This document shows positions 1 to 6,194 of a DNA stretch of 8,544 bases, in pieces (position 1 is the stretch's first letter; each line of letters begins with the position of its first letter). The DNA is taken from the NCBI GenBank assembly GCA_021782055.1, contig JAJXVP010000110.1, positions 1-8,544 of the forward strand. The letters run 5' to 3'. This stretch comes from a bacterium. Its GTDB lineage: Bacteria > Spirochaetota > Spirochaetia > JABEVK01. The translations under genes were made by a program, and so were the position numbers. The notes beneath the pieces were generated by a model. It had not been told where the DNA came from and searched no databases. It saw only the letters and a list, made by a program, of their open reading frames with translations.

Positions 1-473
1 CGTTTTCGACAGGAGGGATGAAAACCAAAATTCGGGCTGTCTTAATCGCCGAAAAGGCAGGCTGTACCACGGTGCTTGCTCATGGACGAGAAACCCAAGT
101 CCTGACTCGTATTTTAGGGGGCGAAGAACTTGGGACGGTTTTTTTGGCGAAACCCCGGTTGCGCAACCGTCTGAGATGGATTCTTCATTCACGTCCTCAG
201 GGGAGCTTGACTGTCGATGAAGGCGCGTTAGAGGCGTTATATCACCGAAAAAGTCTACTTCCCCGTGGAGTGCTCGCTGTCGAAGGAGAATTCGAGAAAG
301 GGAGTGTGGTTTCGGTGAATGGTGTGCTCAAGCTCGTGACAAAATTCTCTTCTGACGAGTTACGCCACTTAGCCGGCAAGACTAGTCTAGAAGTTGCCCA
401 GATTCTGGGGCGAAAAGACGTTGTTGCCAGGCCCGAGGACATGGTCTTTCTGGATTCTCCGGCAGGAGTTTAG
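1..473 (+). CDS. proB: Glutamate 5-kinase (gamma-glutamyl kinase), 3' part with PUA domain; 5' end outside window
   Basis: First enzyme of proline synthesis: ATP-dependent phosphorylation of L-glutamate to gamma-glutamyl phosphate in the cytoplasm. The frame is already open at position 3 and reads FSTGGMKTKI, the family's conserved TGGMxTK nucleotide-binding segment near the end of the amino-acid-kinase domain. The ATG at 18 is therefore an internal Met and the true start lies upstream. After it come the last kinase helices (AGCTTVLAHGRE), a linker ending in RLRWILHSRPQGSLTVDEGA, and a PUA domain of about 85 residues (SLLPRGVLAVEGEFEKGSVVSV, then KFSSDELRHLAGK and AQILGRKD), ending in VARPEDMVFLD as in other ProB proteins. 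The loop between SVVSVNG and TKFSSDEL seems a few residues shorter than usual. No proA follows: the next gene is convergent, 17 bp away. Identification is firm. Promoter and N-terminal half cannot be seen. Confidence 0.95.
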   Translation, partial: FSTGGMKTKIRAVLIAEKAGCTTVLAHGRETQVLTRILGGEELGTVFLAKPRLRNRLRWILHSRPQGSLTVDEGALEALYHRKSLLPRGVLAVEGEFEKGSVVSVNGVLKLVTKFSSDELRHLAGKTSLEVAQILGRKDVVARPEDMVFLDSPAGV

Positions 474-489
474 GAGCCAATCGGGCTCC
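473..489. terminator. Possible bidirectional hairpin between convergent proB and the ParB-like gene
   Basis: A perfect 6-bp inverted repeat, GGAGCC-AATCG-GGCTCC, fills the 17-bp gap between the two convergent stop codons. Its position suits a shared terminator, but neither strand has a proper U-tract right after the stem, so intrinsic termination would be weak. Confidence 0.35.
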
Positions 490-490
490 G

Positions 491-1390
491 TTAGCGTTTA
501 AACAGCGCTCTAAGTTGCTCCCAAAAGCCCTTCCCTTTACGGTGGGAATAGTCGAGGGCTGCGTCCTTGAGCGAAACTTTTTCACCGTACTTTCGTTTTA
601 ACTCGTCCCAATGACGGACGATCCAAATGTACAGGTCAGCTTTGGTTCTGCCGGGAAAACGAGTTATGATACCCTCGTGACCGATGGTTTGAATAAGGGG
701 CAGAAACACGTTGTAATACCAAGATAAAGCGGCATCTTGAAAGCTAATTTCATCGGTCATGTTCAAGTTCATGTAGTACTTATGCCCTTGAATATGCTGA
801 AGAATTTCATCAAAACGGCCTGGATCAGAAAACTCGAGGTGTTCTAAGGGGATGATCTGATCGAGGTGGGTCTGGTCAACAAACCTATCCTTTTCATATT
901 TGAGAAGCTTATCGCGCAGTTCTTCGAGGGTTTCGTTATGCTCTAACTTGTAAGCGGTTTTAAGCTCGGTGACCTCGGCGTCAATCGCTTCAACCCCTTG
1001 CGACTTGGCCACCGAAACCCGATGGTTGCCATCACGGACAAAGTACGAATCCCCCACCTTGTACAGCTTAATGGGCGGCAGAATCACATCTTGGATATGC
1101 GCTTTGTCCACAGATTCCCACCGTGAGCGCATATATTCGTTTCGGGGAAGAAAAGCCACATTAAAGTCTCGGTAGCGGCCTTCCGAACCAACAATCTTGT
1201 CGATGGGGATCACTTGCATCCCCCGGTAGATTTCGGCGTTGGGACGTAAAAGAGTTTTGACTTCGTTAAAATTGAGCAGTTGGTTTTTTTGCGGGCGAAG
1301 AAAATGCACCACACGAGAAAAAAATTCTCTTGTTCGGGCTTTGTTGAAGTCGAGGCTAGCCTGCATTTTTGCCGATTCCATGGGCATCAT
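491..1390 (-). CDS. ParB/sulfiredoxin-fold (DUF4032-like) protein of unknown substrate
   Basis: 299-residue soluble protein with no signal peptide or membrane segment. Residues about 58-140 resemble the ParB/Srx-like fold: a beta-strand with VIPIDKIVGSEGRYRDFN, then LPPIKLYKVGDSYFVRDGNH (101-123), with the core motif D120-G-N-H-R124 followed by VSVAKSQGVEAIDAEVTE. This DGxHR box is the nucleotide-binding signature region of ParB CTPases, sulfiredoxin and the free-serine kinase relatives. The C-terminal part (about 215-285) has SWYYNVFLPLI, FPGRTKADLYIWIVRH and VSLKDAALDY, a pattern I associate with DUF4032/ParB-like proteins. There is no helix-turn-helix typical of chromosome-partition ParB, so a parS-binding role is unlikely. 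The start at 1390 overlaps the stop of the upstream phosphoesterase gene as ATGA, and GGAG sits 8 nt upstream. In-frame ATGs at 1387 and 1381 are alternatives. It is the last gene of a three-gene operon. The fold assignment is fairly secure; the biochemical role is unknown. Confidence 0.8.
   Translation of the reverse strand: MMPMESAKMQASLDFNKARTREFFSRVVHFLRPQKNQLLNFNEVKTLLRPNAEIYRGMQVIPIDKIVGSEGRYRDFNVAFLPRNEYMRSRWESVDKAHIQDVILPPIKLYKVGDSYFVRDGNHRVSVAKSQGVEAIDAEVTELKTAYKLEHNETLEELRDKLLKYEKDRFVDQTHLDQIIPLEHLEFSDPGRFDEILQHIQGHKYYMNLNMTDEISFQDAALSWYYNVFLPLIQTIGHEGIITRFPGRTKADLYIWIVRHWDELKRKYGEKVSLKDAALDYSHRKGKGFWEQLRALFKR
1387..1390 (-). other. ATGA start/stop overlap, translational coupling
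   Basis: The reverse complement reads ATGA: TGA ends the metallophosphoesterase gene and ATG starts the ParB-like gene. The SD-like GGAG (complement of 1399-1402) lies inside the upstream coding sequence. This arrangement normally indicates coupled translation and roughly matched amounts of the two proteins. Confidence 0.8.
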
Positions 1391-2055
1391 ACATCGTACT
1401 CCAGAACAAAATGGTCATAACAATTGATCACTTCGGTTTTTTTATAGAACGTTCGGCGCACATCGTTGAGCTCATAGAGGTGAATGTGCCCGTGAATAAG
1501 ATATTTGGGTTTAAACCATTGCATAAAGAGCAAAAACGCCTTAAAGCCGGTGTGACAAAGGTCACTTTTGTCGTGGATTCCTCGAGGGGGGGCATGAGTC
1601 AGCAGGATGTCGAGCCAACGACCATGGACAAGCCGATTCCACAGCAAACGGGGAAGCAAATGAAAGATCCGCAACAGCATCTGAGTTTCGGTGTATTGGT
1701 GTTCCCCGTCGTTGTAGCGCATGGAACCACCTAACCCAGCAATCAAGACCTTTTGCGTCTTCCGGACACGGTCTTCGAGGTAGGTCGAGCCAAAGGCGGT
1801 TTGGGCGCGAAAGTTCTCATCGACAGTCATTTCAGAGGGCGAAGTTTCTCGTCGTTGAAAATGCCTTAGGCGTGAAAGATTGTGGTTACCGAAGATGAAC
1901 AGCAGGGGAACATTCAAACAGCTGACAATGTAGCTGTAATATTCCATGGGCAAGTCGCCGGCACCCAAAACGAACGAGACTTCTTTATAGCGGCTTTTGA
2001 TCTGGGTGCTGTAGACCAGCGGATCAATGTGATCAGCGACACAGAGAATTTTCAT
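1387..2055 (-). CDS. Calcineurin-like metallophosphoesterase, small spirochaete-type
   Basis: 222-residue cytoplasmic protein with the metallophosphoesterase motif series in order: MKILCVADHID with D8 (motif I), GAGD with D34 (motif II), FGNHN with N57-H58 (motif III), LTHAPP with H154 (motif IV) and HGHIH with H190 and H192 (motif V). It probably binds two metal ions and hydrolyses a phosphomonoester or diester; the substrate is unknown. Two points are unusual. Motif I is D-H-x-D rather than the classical D-x-H, so one metal ligand may be replaced. Motif III ends in N rather than the common D/E. The start at 2055 has a good TGAGGA Shine-Dalgarno (complement of 2063-2068) 7 nt upstream that overlaps the stop codon of the preceding TPR gene; the intergenic gap is 10 bp. 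Its stop overlaps the start of the ParB-like gene. Family assignment is firm, function is not. Confidence 0.87.
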   Translation of the reverse strand: MKILCVADHIDPLVYSTQIKSRYKEVSFVLGAGDLPMEYYSYIVSCLNVPLLFIFGNHNLSRLRHFQRRETSPSEMTVDENFRAQTAFGSTYLEDRVRKTQKVLIAGLGGSMRYNDGEHQYTETQMLLRIFHLLPRLLWNRLVHGRWLDILLTHAPPRGIHDKSDLCHTGFKAFLLFMQWFKPKYLIHGHIHLYELNDVRRTFYKKTEVINCYDHFVLEYDV

Positions 2056-2062
2056 GGGGCGG

Positions 2063-2068
2063 TCCTCA
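2063..2068 (-). promoter_or_regulatory. Shine-Dalgarno for the metallophosphoesterase gene, merged with the upstream stop codon
   Basis: The reverse complement reads TGAGGA: the TGA is the stop codon of the TPR gene and GAGGA is the ribosome-binding site, 7 nt before the ATG at 2055. Ribosomes finishing the TPR gene are placed directly on the next initiation site. Confidence 0.65.
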
Positions 2069-3433
2069 GAAATCAGCCTTCTTGAGCAAATCTTGTAGTT
2101 GATCCTTACCGATCAACTCGTAGGGGCGGGTTTCTGCGAACGTCTGTGCGGCTCGCGTAAAGGCGGTATTGGTGATCATGTAGCATTTATTGGCGCCAAG
2201 GCGACGAATCTCCTCGAGAACTTCTCGTAAAACGGGTTCGTCAAGGTTTGAGCTTGTCCTAAAAAAATGCATCAGCTTGGGCATCTTTTTCACATTGCGC
2301 CATTTTTCGGACTCGTTTTCAATCGAAACGATGCGGACTGCTCCCCCTGGCAGCTCCTCACAGCTTTGCACCGAAAACCCCATTGCCGCTGTGATTTTCT
2401 GGCAGATTTCCATGTACTTTTGCTTCGAGCTGGTGACGTAATCCTTGATGCGGTCATCTAACCGGAGATCTTGGTAAGCCGAAAGCTTTTCCGCTACGTC
2501 CTTAAAGGTAGGCTTTTTTGAATAGATTTTTTCCCACTCGGTGATGGCCCTATCAATGTTGCGGGTCTTTTCATAACAGTGGGCTAGAAAGTAACGGGCA
2601 AATAAAACGTCCTTATCGGCATCGTCGGTCGAAAGCTTCACAGCCCGTTCCAATTCGATGATGGCCCTTTCATAGTTTTTTTGAGCCAAGAAGCAACTAC
2701 CGCGTTCTACCAGAGCTTTGACCTTCAGATCAGGGTCCTTTACCGCCTTTTCAAAAGCGTTTAAGGCTCCGCCATAGTCATGGGACTCTTTGAGTAAACG
2801 GCCTAAAAAGAAAAACGCATTGTAGTTCTCAGGGGCCAAACGCAGGGCGATTTCGAGTTCTTGACGGGCTTCGACAGGGCGGTTGGCACGAAAGAACAGC
2901 ATTCCAAGCTTTAAATGGGCGTCAGCGTTGTTGGGGTCGAGCTCCAAAGCCTTTTTGTAAAACTTGTGGGCTTGGTCACCTTTATTGCGCTCTTCGAAAA
3001 TGGTTGCGGCGCGGAAATAGTAATCGCCGACATTCGGGTCCAATTTAATAAGCAGTAAGTACTCTTTGAGCGCCTCTTCATCTTGGCCGAACCTTAAGTA
3101 CAGATCGGCAATGCGTTTGCGGTAGTCTTTTTCAACGAGATACCCCTGAAAGATGCCGATTTGATTGACGGTTTTCAATTCCATCAAGGCTAGCTCGGCT
3201 TTGTTGTCGGTCAGATAGGCTAAGCCTAAAAAATAGTGGGCCTCGGCATTCCGTGGGTCTTTCGCTAACAACGCTTTCGCTGCTTTGATGGCCGCTTGGG
3301 CCTTTCCTGCCTTGACAAGATCGGCCAACGCCGAGATTCTTTTCGGTGTCAGGATCGATCTGAGGAGAAAAAAGACGGCAACCCCGACGGAGCAGCCGAG
3401 AATAATAATGATGAGAACCAGTATCGGTGACAT
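2066..3433 (-). CDS. Membrane-anchored TPR protein with C-terminal degenerate Mrr-nuclease-like domain
   Basis: 455 residues. Residues 3-24 form one hydrophobic helix (ILVLIIIILGCSVGVAVFFLL) with no charge before it and R25, K31, R32 after it, which predicts the rest faces the cytoplasm. Residues about 33-330 are tandem TPRs, seen from repeated AEAHYFLGLAY, DYYFRAATIFEE, ADAHLKLGMLF, YNAFFFLGRLL and FARYFLAHCYE helices with LDP linkers. Residues about 335-455 resemble the Mrr restriction-endonuclease fold: helix KYMEICQKITAAMGFSV, strand GGAVRIVSIEN, strand KLMHFFRTS, helix VLREVLEEIRRLGA, then CYMITNTAFTRAAQTFAE and IGKDQLQDLLKK. The catalytic positions appear lost: the GG(V/I)D aspartate is replaced (GGAVR) and QxK is replaced (HFFR). 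A pseudo-nuclease binding module is therefore more likely than an active enzyme. It is first in the operon and probably scaffolds the phosphoesterase and ParB-like proteins. A weak SD (GTGAG) precedes the ATG at 3433. The C14 is not in a convincing lipobox because hydrophobicity continues past it. Confidence 0.88.
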   Translation of the reverse strand: MSPILVLIIIILGCSVGVAVFFLLRSILTPKRISALADLVKAGKAQAAIKAAKALLAKDPRNAEAHYFLGLAYLTDNKAELALMELKTVNQIGIFQGYLVEKDYRKRIADLYLRFGQDEEALKEYLLLIKLDPNVGDYYFRAATIFEERNKGDQAHKFYKKALELDPNNADAHLKLGMLFFRANRPVEARQELEIALRLAPENYNAFFFLGRLLKESHDYGGALNAFEKAVKDPDLKVKALVERGSCFLAQKNYERAIIELERAVKLSTDDADKDVLFARYFLAHCYEKTRNIDRAITEWEKIYSKKPTFKDVAEKLSAYQDLRLDDRIKDYVTSSKQKYMEICQKITAAMGFSVQSCEELPGGAVRIVSIENESEKWRNVKKMPKLMHFFRTSSNLDEPVLREVLEEIRRLGANKCYMITNTAFTRAAQTFAETRPYELIGKDQLQDLLKKADF

Positions 3434-4247
3434 AAAAACTCACTTTGTATCGTATTACTTAGCCCGGCTGTTGTCAAATCGAGGCGTTTGGCTGGTTGGT
3501 ATTCTTTTGTCGAGTTCTAGCCTTTGGGGTGTAGACTATTTTGCCGACGGTGAAAAAGCTCTTGCGGAAAATCACCTCGACAAAGCGCAGACTTACCTCG
3601 AGGCGGCGCTGGCTCAGGGACAAATTTCTGAAAAATTGTATCTTGACCTCGGTTTAGTCTACCAAAAGCTCGGTTTGGTCGGCGAAGCCTTGAAAATGTT
3701 TCATAAAGGAGCTGATCTGGGTGGCCCTTTGCAGTACTTGCTTGAGTATGACGCCGGAGCCGTTTCGTTTGCTCAAAAAGATTGGAGCTCGGCTGAACAA
3801 GCCTACACGGCCGTACTCCAGCTCCGTCCTCAGTTCGCTGAGGCGGTGCTCAATCGGGCTAATACAAGGCTTGAGGAGAAAAACTGGCAAGGAGCCCTTG
3901 CCGACTATGAGTCGTACCAGAGCCTGGCCCCGCAAAATCCGCAAAAGGCGGTCATAGCTCAGGTCATTGCTCTCCTAAAACAGGCCCAAGCGGATGCCGA
4001 GGCCCAAAAGCTGGCCGATGAGGTTCGCCAAAAGCAAGAAGCCCAAGCTAAAGCCGAGGCCGAGGCCAAACAGGCTGCCGAGAAGGCCCAAGCCGAAGCC
4101 ATGGCCGCCGCCGAAAAGAAGCGTCAAGAAGCAATTCTTGAAAAGATTCGCCAGAGCTTAAAGGGTGTCAGCGGCGACTCGAAAGCCTTGGGAACGGGAC
4201 CTGCTGGCGTTAAAACCGACGATGGAGACTTTTCGCTGTCACCTTAG
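3408..4247 (+). CDS. Exported TPR protein with Lys/Ala/Glu-rich coiled coil
   Basis: About 279 residues with a hydrophobic export segment (GVWLVGILLSSSSLWG, residues 27-41), likely cut before VDYFADG. Residues about 43-180 hold four TPR-like units (YFADGEKALAENHLDKAQTY, LYLDLGLVYQKLGLVGEALK, EYDAGAVSFAQKDWSSAEQA, EAVLNRANTRLEEKNWQGAL). Residues about 190-248 are a highly charged coiled coil built of repeated AEA/KAEAEAK units, followed by an acidic tail ending DDGDFSLSP. It is probably periplasmic. The layout recalls, from memory and unchecked, the Treponema TP0470-type TPR protein with EA-rich repeats. The start is uncertain: ATG at 3408 or 3411 has only a weak GAG 7 nt upstream and overlaps the divergent gene by 23-26 bp, while TTG at 3471 would give a compact 20-residue signal peptide but has no SD. 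The frame is open further upstream, but that stretch shadows the opposite gene. It is followed after 30 bp by another TPR gene, likely the same operon. Confidence 0.8.
   Translation: MMRTSIGDIKTHFVSYYLARLLSNRGVWLVGILLSSSSLWGVDYFADGEKALAENHLDKAQTYLEAALAQGQISEKLYLDLGLVYQKLGLVGEALKMFHKGADLGGPLQYLLEYDAGAVSFAQKDWSSAEQAYTAVLQLRPQFAEAVLNRANTRLEEKNWQGALADYESYQSLAPQNPQKAVIAQVIALLKQAQADAEAQKLADEVRQKQEAQAKAEAEAKQAAEKAQAEAMAAAEKKRQEAILEKIRQSLKGVSGDSKALGTGPAGVKTDDGDFSLSP
3449..3477 (-). promoter_or_regulatory. Sigma70-type promoter of the TPR-phosphoesterase-ParB-like operon
   Basis: On the - strand, TTGACA (complement of 3472-3477, perfect -35) is followed by exactly 17 nt and TACGAT (complement of 3449-3454, 4 of 6 to TATAAT). 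Transcription would start near 3442, giving a leader of about 10 nt before the ATG at 3433. The promoter lies in or against the 5' end of the divergent + strand TPR gene. Confidence 0.6.
3981..4140 (+). repeat. Imperfect short repeats encoding the AEA/KAEA coiled coil
   Basis: Repeated gcc-gag-gcc, gcccaagc and aaagccgag words encode alternating Ala/Glu/Lys/Gln heptads (QAQADAEAQKL, EAQAKAEAEAKQAAEKAQ). The copies are degenerate and of no fixed unit length, but several exact 8-10 base words recur, so length variation by slippage or recombination is plausible. Confidence 0.55.
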
Positions 4248-4262
4248 GGTGAAAAAAAGTGT

Positions 4263-4268
4263 AAGGAG
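4263..4268 (+). promoter_or_regulatory. Strong Shine-Dalgarno for the 621-residue TPR gene
   Basis: AAGGAG lies 9 nt upstream of the ATG at 4278. It fixes the start and suggests efficient translation compared with the poorly led gene before it. Confidence 0.75.
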
Positions 4269-4277
4269 CTAAAACTG

Positions 4278-6143
4278 ATGAAAAAATGGTTGGGGTGGAT
4301 ACTTGCAGGAGGAGCTTTACTCCTGTTGTTGGCCGGGGGAGTGGTTTGGGTCGTTGGGCACAACGATGGTGGTAACATTCGGGCCAACACTTTGAAGCTG
4401 GCTGCCGATTATGGGAGCCACGGTGACTATCAACGGGCCTTAGATTTGCTAGATCAATTGCTCATTAAAAACGCCTCCGACCAACAGGCGATGGCTTTGC
4501 GAGACAAGCTTTTGGCGGAACAGCAAACTGCGGAACAAACCGCAAAAAACCAACAGCTGAATGCCCTGCAATCGGCCAACTCCGAGCTACGCAATAGCCT
4601 TAACTCGCTGTCGCAAAAGTTCAACACGCCCTCGTCTTCGTTTGGGGGCGATTCCGCCGCTCAAGAAGCGGCACAACGGCGTGTCGAAGCACAAAAGGCC
4701 GAAGCTTTACGTCTGGAACGTGAAAAATCCCAAGAAGCCCACCTCAGTGCTGCCCAACGGGCCAAACAAAAGTTAATTGATCAGGGCATTCAGCTTATGA
4801 ATAACGGTCAATACGCCCAAGCCCGTGAAAAATTTTCTCAGGTTCTTTCACAAGACCCCAGCAACGGTGAAGCCAATATCCGCCTAGGCGAGAACTACTT
4901 TCTAGAAAACCCTGGTGACCCCAAGGCTCGTCAACAGGCACTTGATGCTTTAAGCCAAGGGTTATCGGCCGCCCCGCGTAATGCTCATGGCTTTGCTGTG
5001 CGGGGTGATGTCTATGCCGAATCAAAAAACTGGCCGGCCGCGATCAGCGACTATCAAACCTCGCTTCGCCTTGACCCCAATAATGCCCAAGTTTGGTATT
5101 CGCTGGGTAAGGCCTACTTTATTTCACGGCGGTATCAAGAAGCCGCCGATGCTTTTAGGACCTCGCTCCGTTATGACGAAAAAAACGCGTTGACCTACAA
5201 TGCCTTGGGCAGTTCTTACGCCCAGCTGGGGAACGACCACAAGGCCCAAGAAGCTTTTACCCGCGCAGTCGAATTGAAACCGGGCTTTGCTCTGGCTCAT
5301 TATCAACTGGGTCGAACTTTGGCTAACCAAGGAAAAATGGAAGCCGCTCTTCGCTCGTTTCAAAAAGCGGCACAGCTTGACCCCAATTCCGTGACCTTTG
5401 CGGCAGGTTTGGGTGCCGCCTACTACGACCTAGGACGTTATAAAGACGCCGAGGCACAGTATGCTCGTTCCGTGGTGCTCAATGGTAGCCGGGCCGACTT
5501 GGTGTACAACCTCTCCACTTGCCAGCTTCAGCTAGGCGAAATCAACCAAGCGCTAGACAACGCTCAAAAAGCTACCTCGATGGATGCTACCGTGCCTGAG
5601 TATTTTTTTAACCTAGGGCAGTGTCTTGAAAAGGTGGGGTCGCCCGACTTGGCGGTCTCAGCCTACCAGAATGCTCTTCAGCTCAAAGCCGATTATGCGG
5701 CTCCTCGTGTCCAAATTGCGCTGATTCTTGAAAAGAAAGGCGATCTTGACGGTGCCATGACGCAACTTCGCAAGGCCTATGACGCCGCCCCCAGCAACGC
5801 CGCCGTGGTGAATAACCTCGGGCAGGTGTACTTGAAAAAGCATTTAGCGTCTGAAGCCGTAGACTTCTTTCACAAAGCCTTAACGCACCAAAATGATACC
5901 CCCGATATCCGCTACAACTTAGCCTTGGCCTATATTGCGGCAGGTCAAAAGGATTTAGCGTTGGCTGTACTCGAAGATCTGGTTAAGCTGTTTCCCCACT
6001 ATTGGGATGGCTGGTATCAGCTAGGAAGCCTGCAATTCGACCTGGGGCACAACACCGAGGGCAAGAAAACCTATCAGAAACTTTTGGCCGAAGATCCTTC
6101 ATACGCCCATAAGGCAGAAATCGAGGCGGTTCTGGCGAAGTAA
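4278..6143 (+). CDS. Large membrane-anchored periplasmic TPR protein
   Basis: 621 residues. MKKW precedes one hydrophobic helix (about 5-27, WLGWILAGGALLLLLAGGVV) with no positive charge directly after it, so the positive-inside rule predicts a cytoplasmic N-terminus and a periplasmic body. One TPR-like hairpin (37-70) is followed by a Gln/Ala/Glu-rich coiled coil and Ser-rich linker (78-165, including NALQSANSELRNSLNSLSQK), then about 13 consecutive TPRs from about 163 to 609. Clear units include VWYSLGKAYFISRRYQEAAD, TYNALGSSYAQLGNDHKAQE, AHYQLGRTLANQGKMEAALR, FAAGLGAAYYDLGRYKDAEA and VVNNLGQVYLKKHLASEAVD, with LDPN/LKPG linkers. Such superhelices are protein-interaction scaffolds; a partner in envelope assembly or lipoprotein handling is possible but not shown. 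Second gene of the + strand TPR pair. It ends 35 bp from the convergent mutL gene. The domain call is firm, the partner is unknown. Confidence 0.92.
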   Translation: MKKWLGWILAGGALLLLLAGGVVWVVGHNDGGNIRANTLKLAADYGSHGDYQRALDLLDQLLIKNASDQQAMALRDKLLAEQQTAEQTAKNQQLNALQSANSELRNSLNSLSQKFNTPSSSFGGDSAAQEAAQRRVEAQKAEALRLEREKSQEAHLSAAQRAKQKLIDQGIQLMNNGQYAQAREKFSQVLSQDPSNGEANIRLGENYFLENPGDPKARQQALDALSQGLSAAPRNAHGFAVRGDVYAESKNWPAAISDYQTSLRLDPNNAQVWYSLGKAYFISRRYQEAADAFRTSLRYDEKNALTYNALGSSYAQLGNDHKAQEAFTRAVELKPGFALAHYQLGRTLANQGKMEAALRSFQKAAQLDPNSVTFAAGLGAAYYDLGRYKDAEAQYARSVVLNGSRADLVYNLSTCQLQLGEINQALDNAQKATSMDATVPEYFFNLGQCLEKVGSPDLAVSAYQNALQLKADYAAPRVQIALILEKKGDLDGAMTQLRKAYDAAPSNAAVVNNLGQVYLKKHLASEAVDFFHKALTHQNDTPDIRYNLALAYIAAGQKDLALAVLEDLVKLFPHYWDGWYQLGSLQFDLGHNTEGKKTYQKLLAEDPSYAHKAEIEAVLAK

Positions 6144-6171
6144 AGAAACCCCACGGGCAAAGGGTTGAACC

Positions 6172-6194
6172 CGGACGCCTAGACCAGGCGTCCG
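6172..6194. terminator. Hairpin between convergent TPR gene and mutL, likely bidirectional terminator
   Basis: A 9-bp perfect stem, CGGACGCCT-AGACC-AGGCGTCCG, spans the 3' end of mutL with the mutL stop codon in the loop. It is very stable and symmetric, so it would form in either transcript. No long U-tract follows on either strand, so termination may be partial or the hairpin may protect 3' ends. Confidence 0.5.

Noticed and set aside
11..20. AGGAGGG directly before ATG at 18, looking like a start with Shine-Dalgarno
   Set aside because: There is no spacer between the purine run and the ATG, and the bases encode T-G-G of the conserved ProB motif TGGMxTK; the gene continues upstream of the window.
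491..1390. Chromosome-partitioning ParB
   Set aside because: The DGNHR box is present but no helix-turn-helix or dimerisation tail is seen, no parA is adjacent, and the C-terminal half matches a DUF4032-like pattern.
3312..3340. TTGACA-N17-GATTCT as + strand promoter for the TPR pair
   Set aside because: The -35 is perfect but the -10 matches only 3 of 6, and the site lies in coding sequence of the opposite gene; too weak to annotate, although it would give a leader of plausible length.
3285..3407. Upstream extension of the + strand TPR gene to ATG 3285
   Set aside because: This stretch is antisense to the TM and first TPR region of the - strand gene, translates to a non-signal-like sequence and would put the export segment about 68 residues from the N-terminus.
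2066..3433. LGC near residue 14 of the TPR protein as a lipobox
   Set aside because: Hydrophobic residues continue for ten positions after the Cys and there is no positive n-region, so an uncleaved membrane helix fits better than a lipoprotein signal.
4239..4252. TCACC-TTAG-GGTGA hairpin around the stop of the coiled-coil TPR gene
   Set aside because: The stem is only 5 bp and is followed by an A-tract on the + strand, not a U-tract, so it is not a terminator; the next gene follows after 30 bp with a strong SD and is probably co-transcribed.
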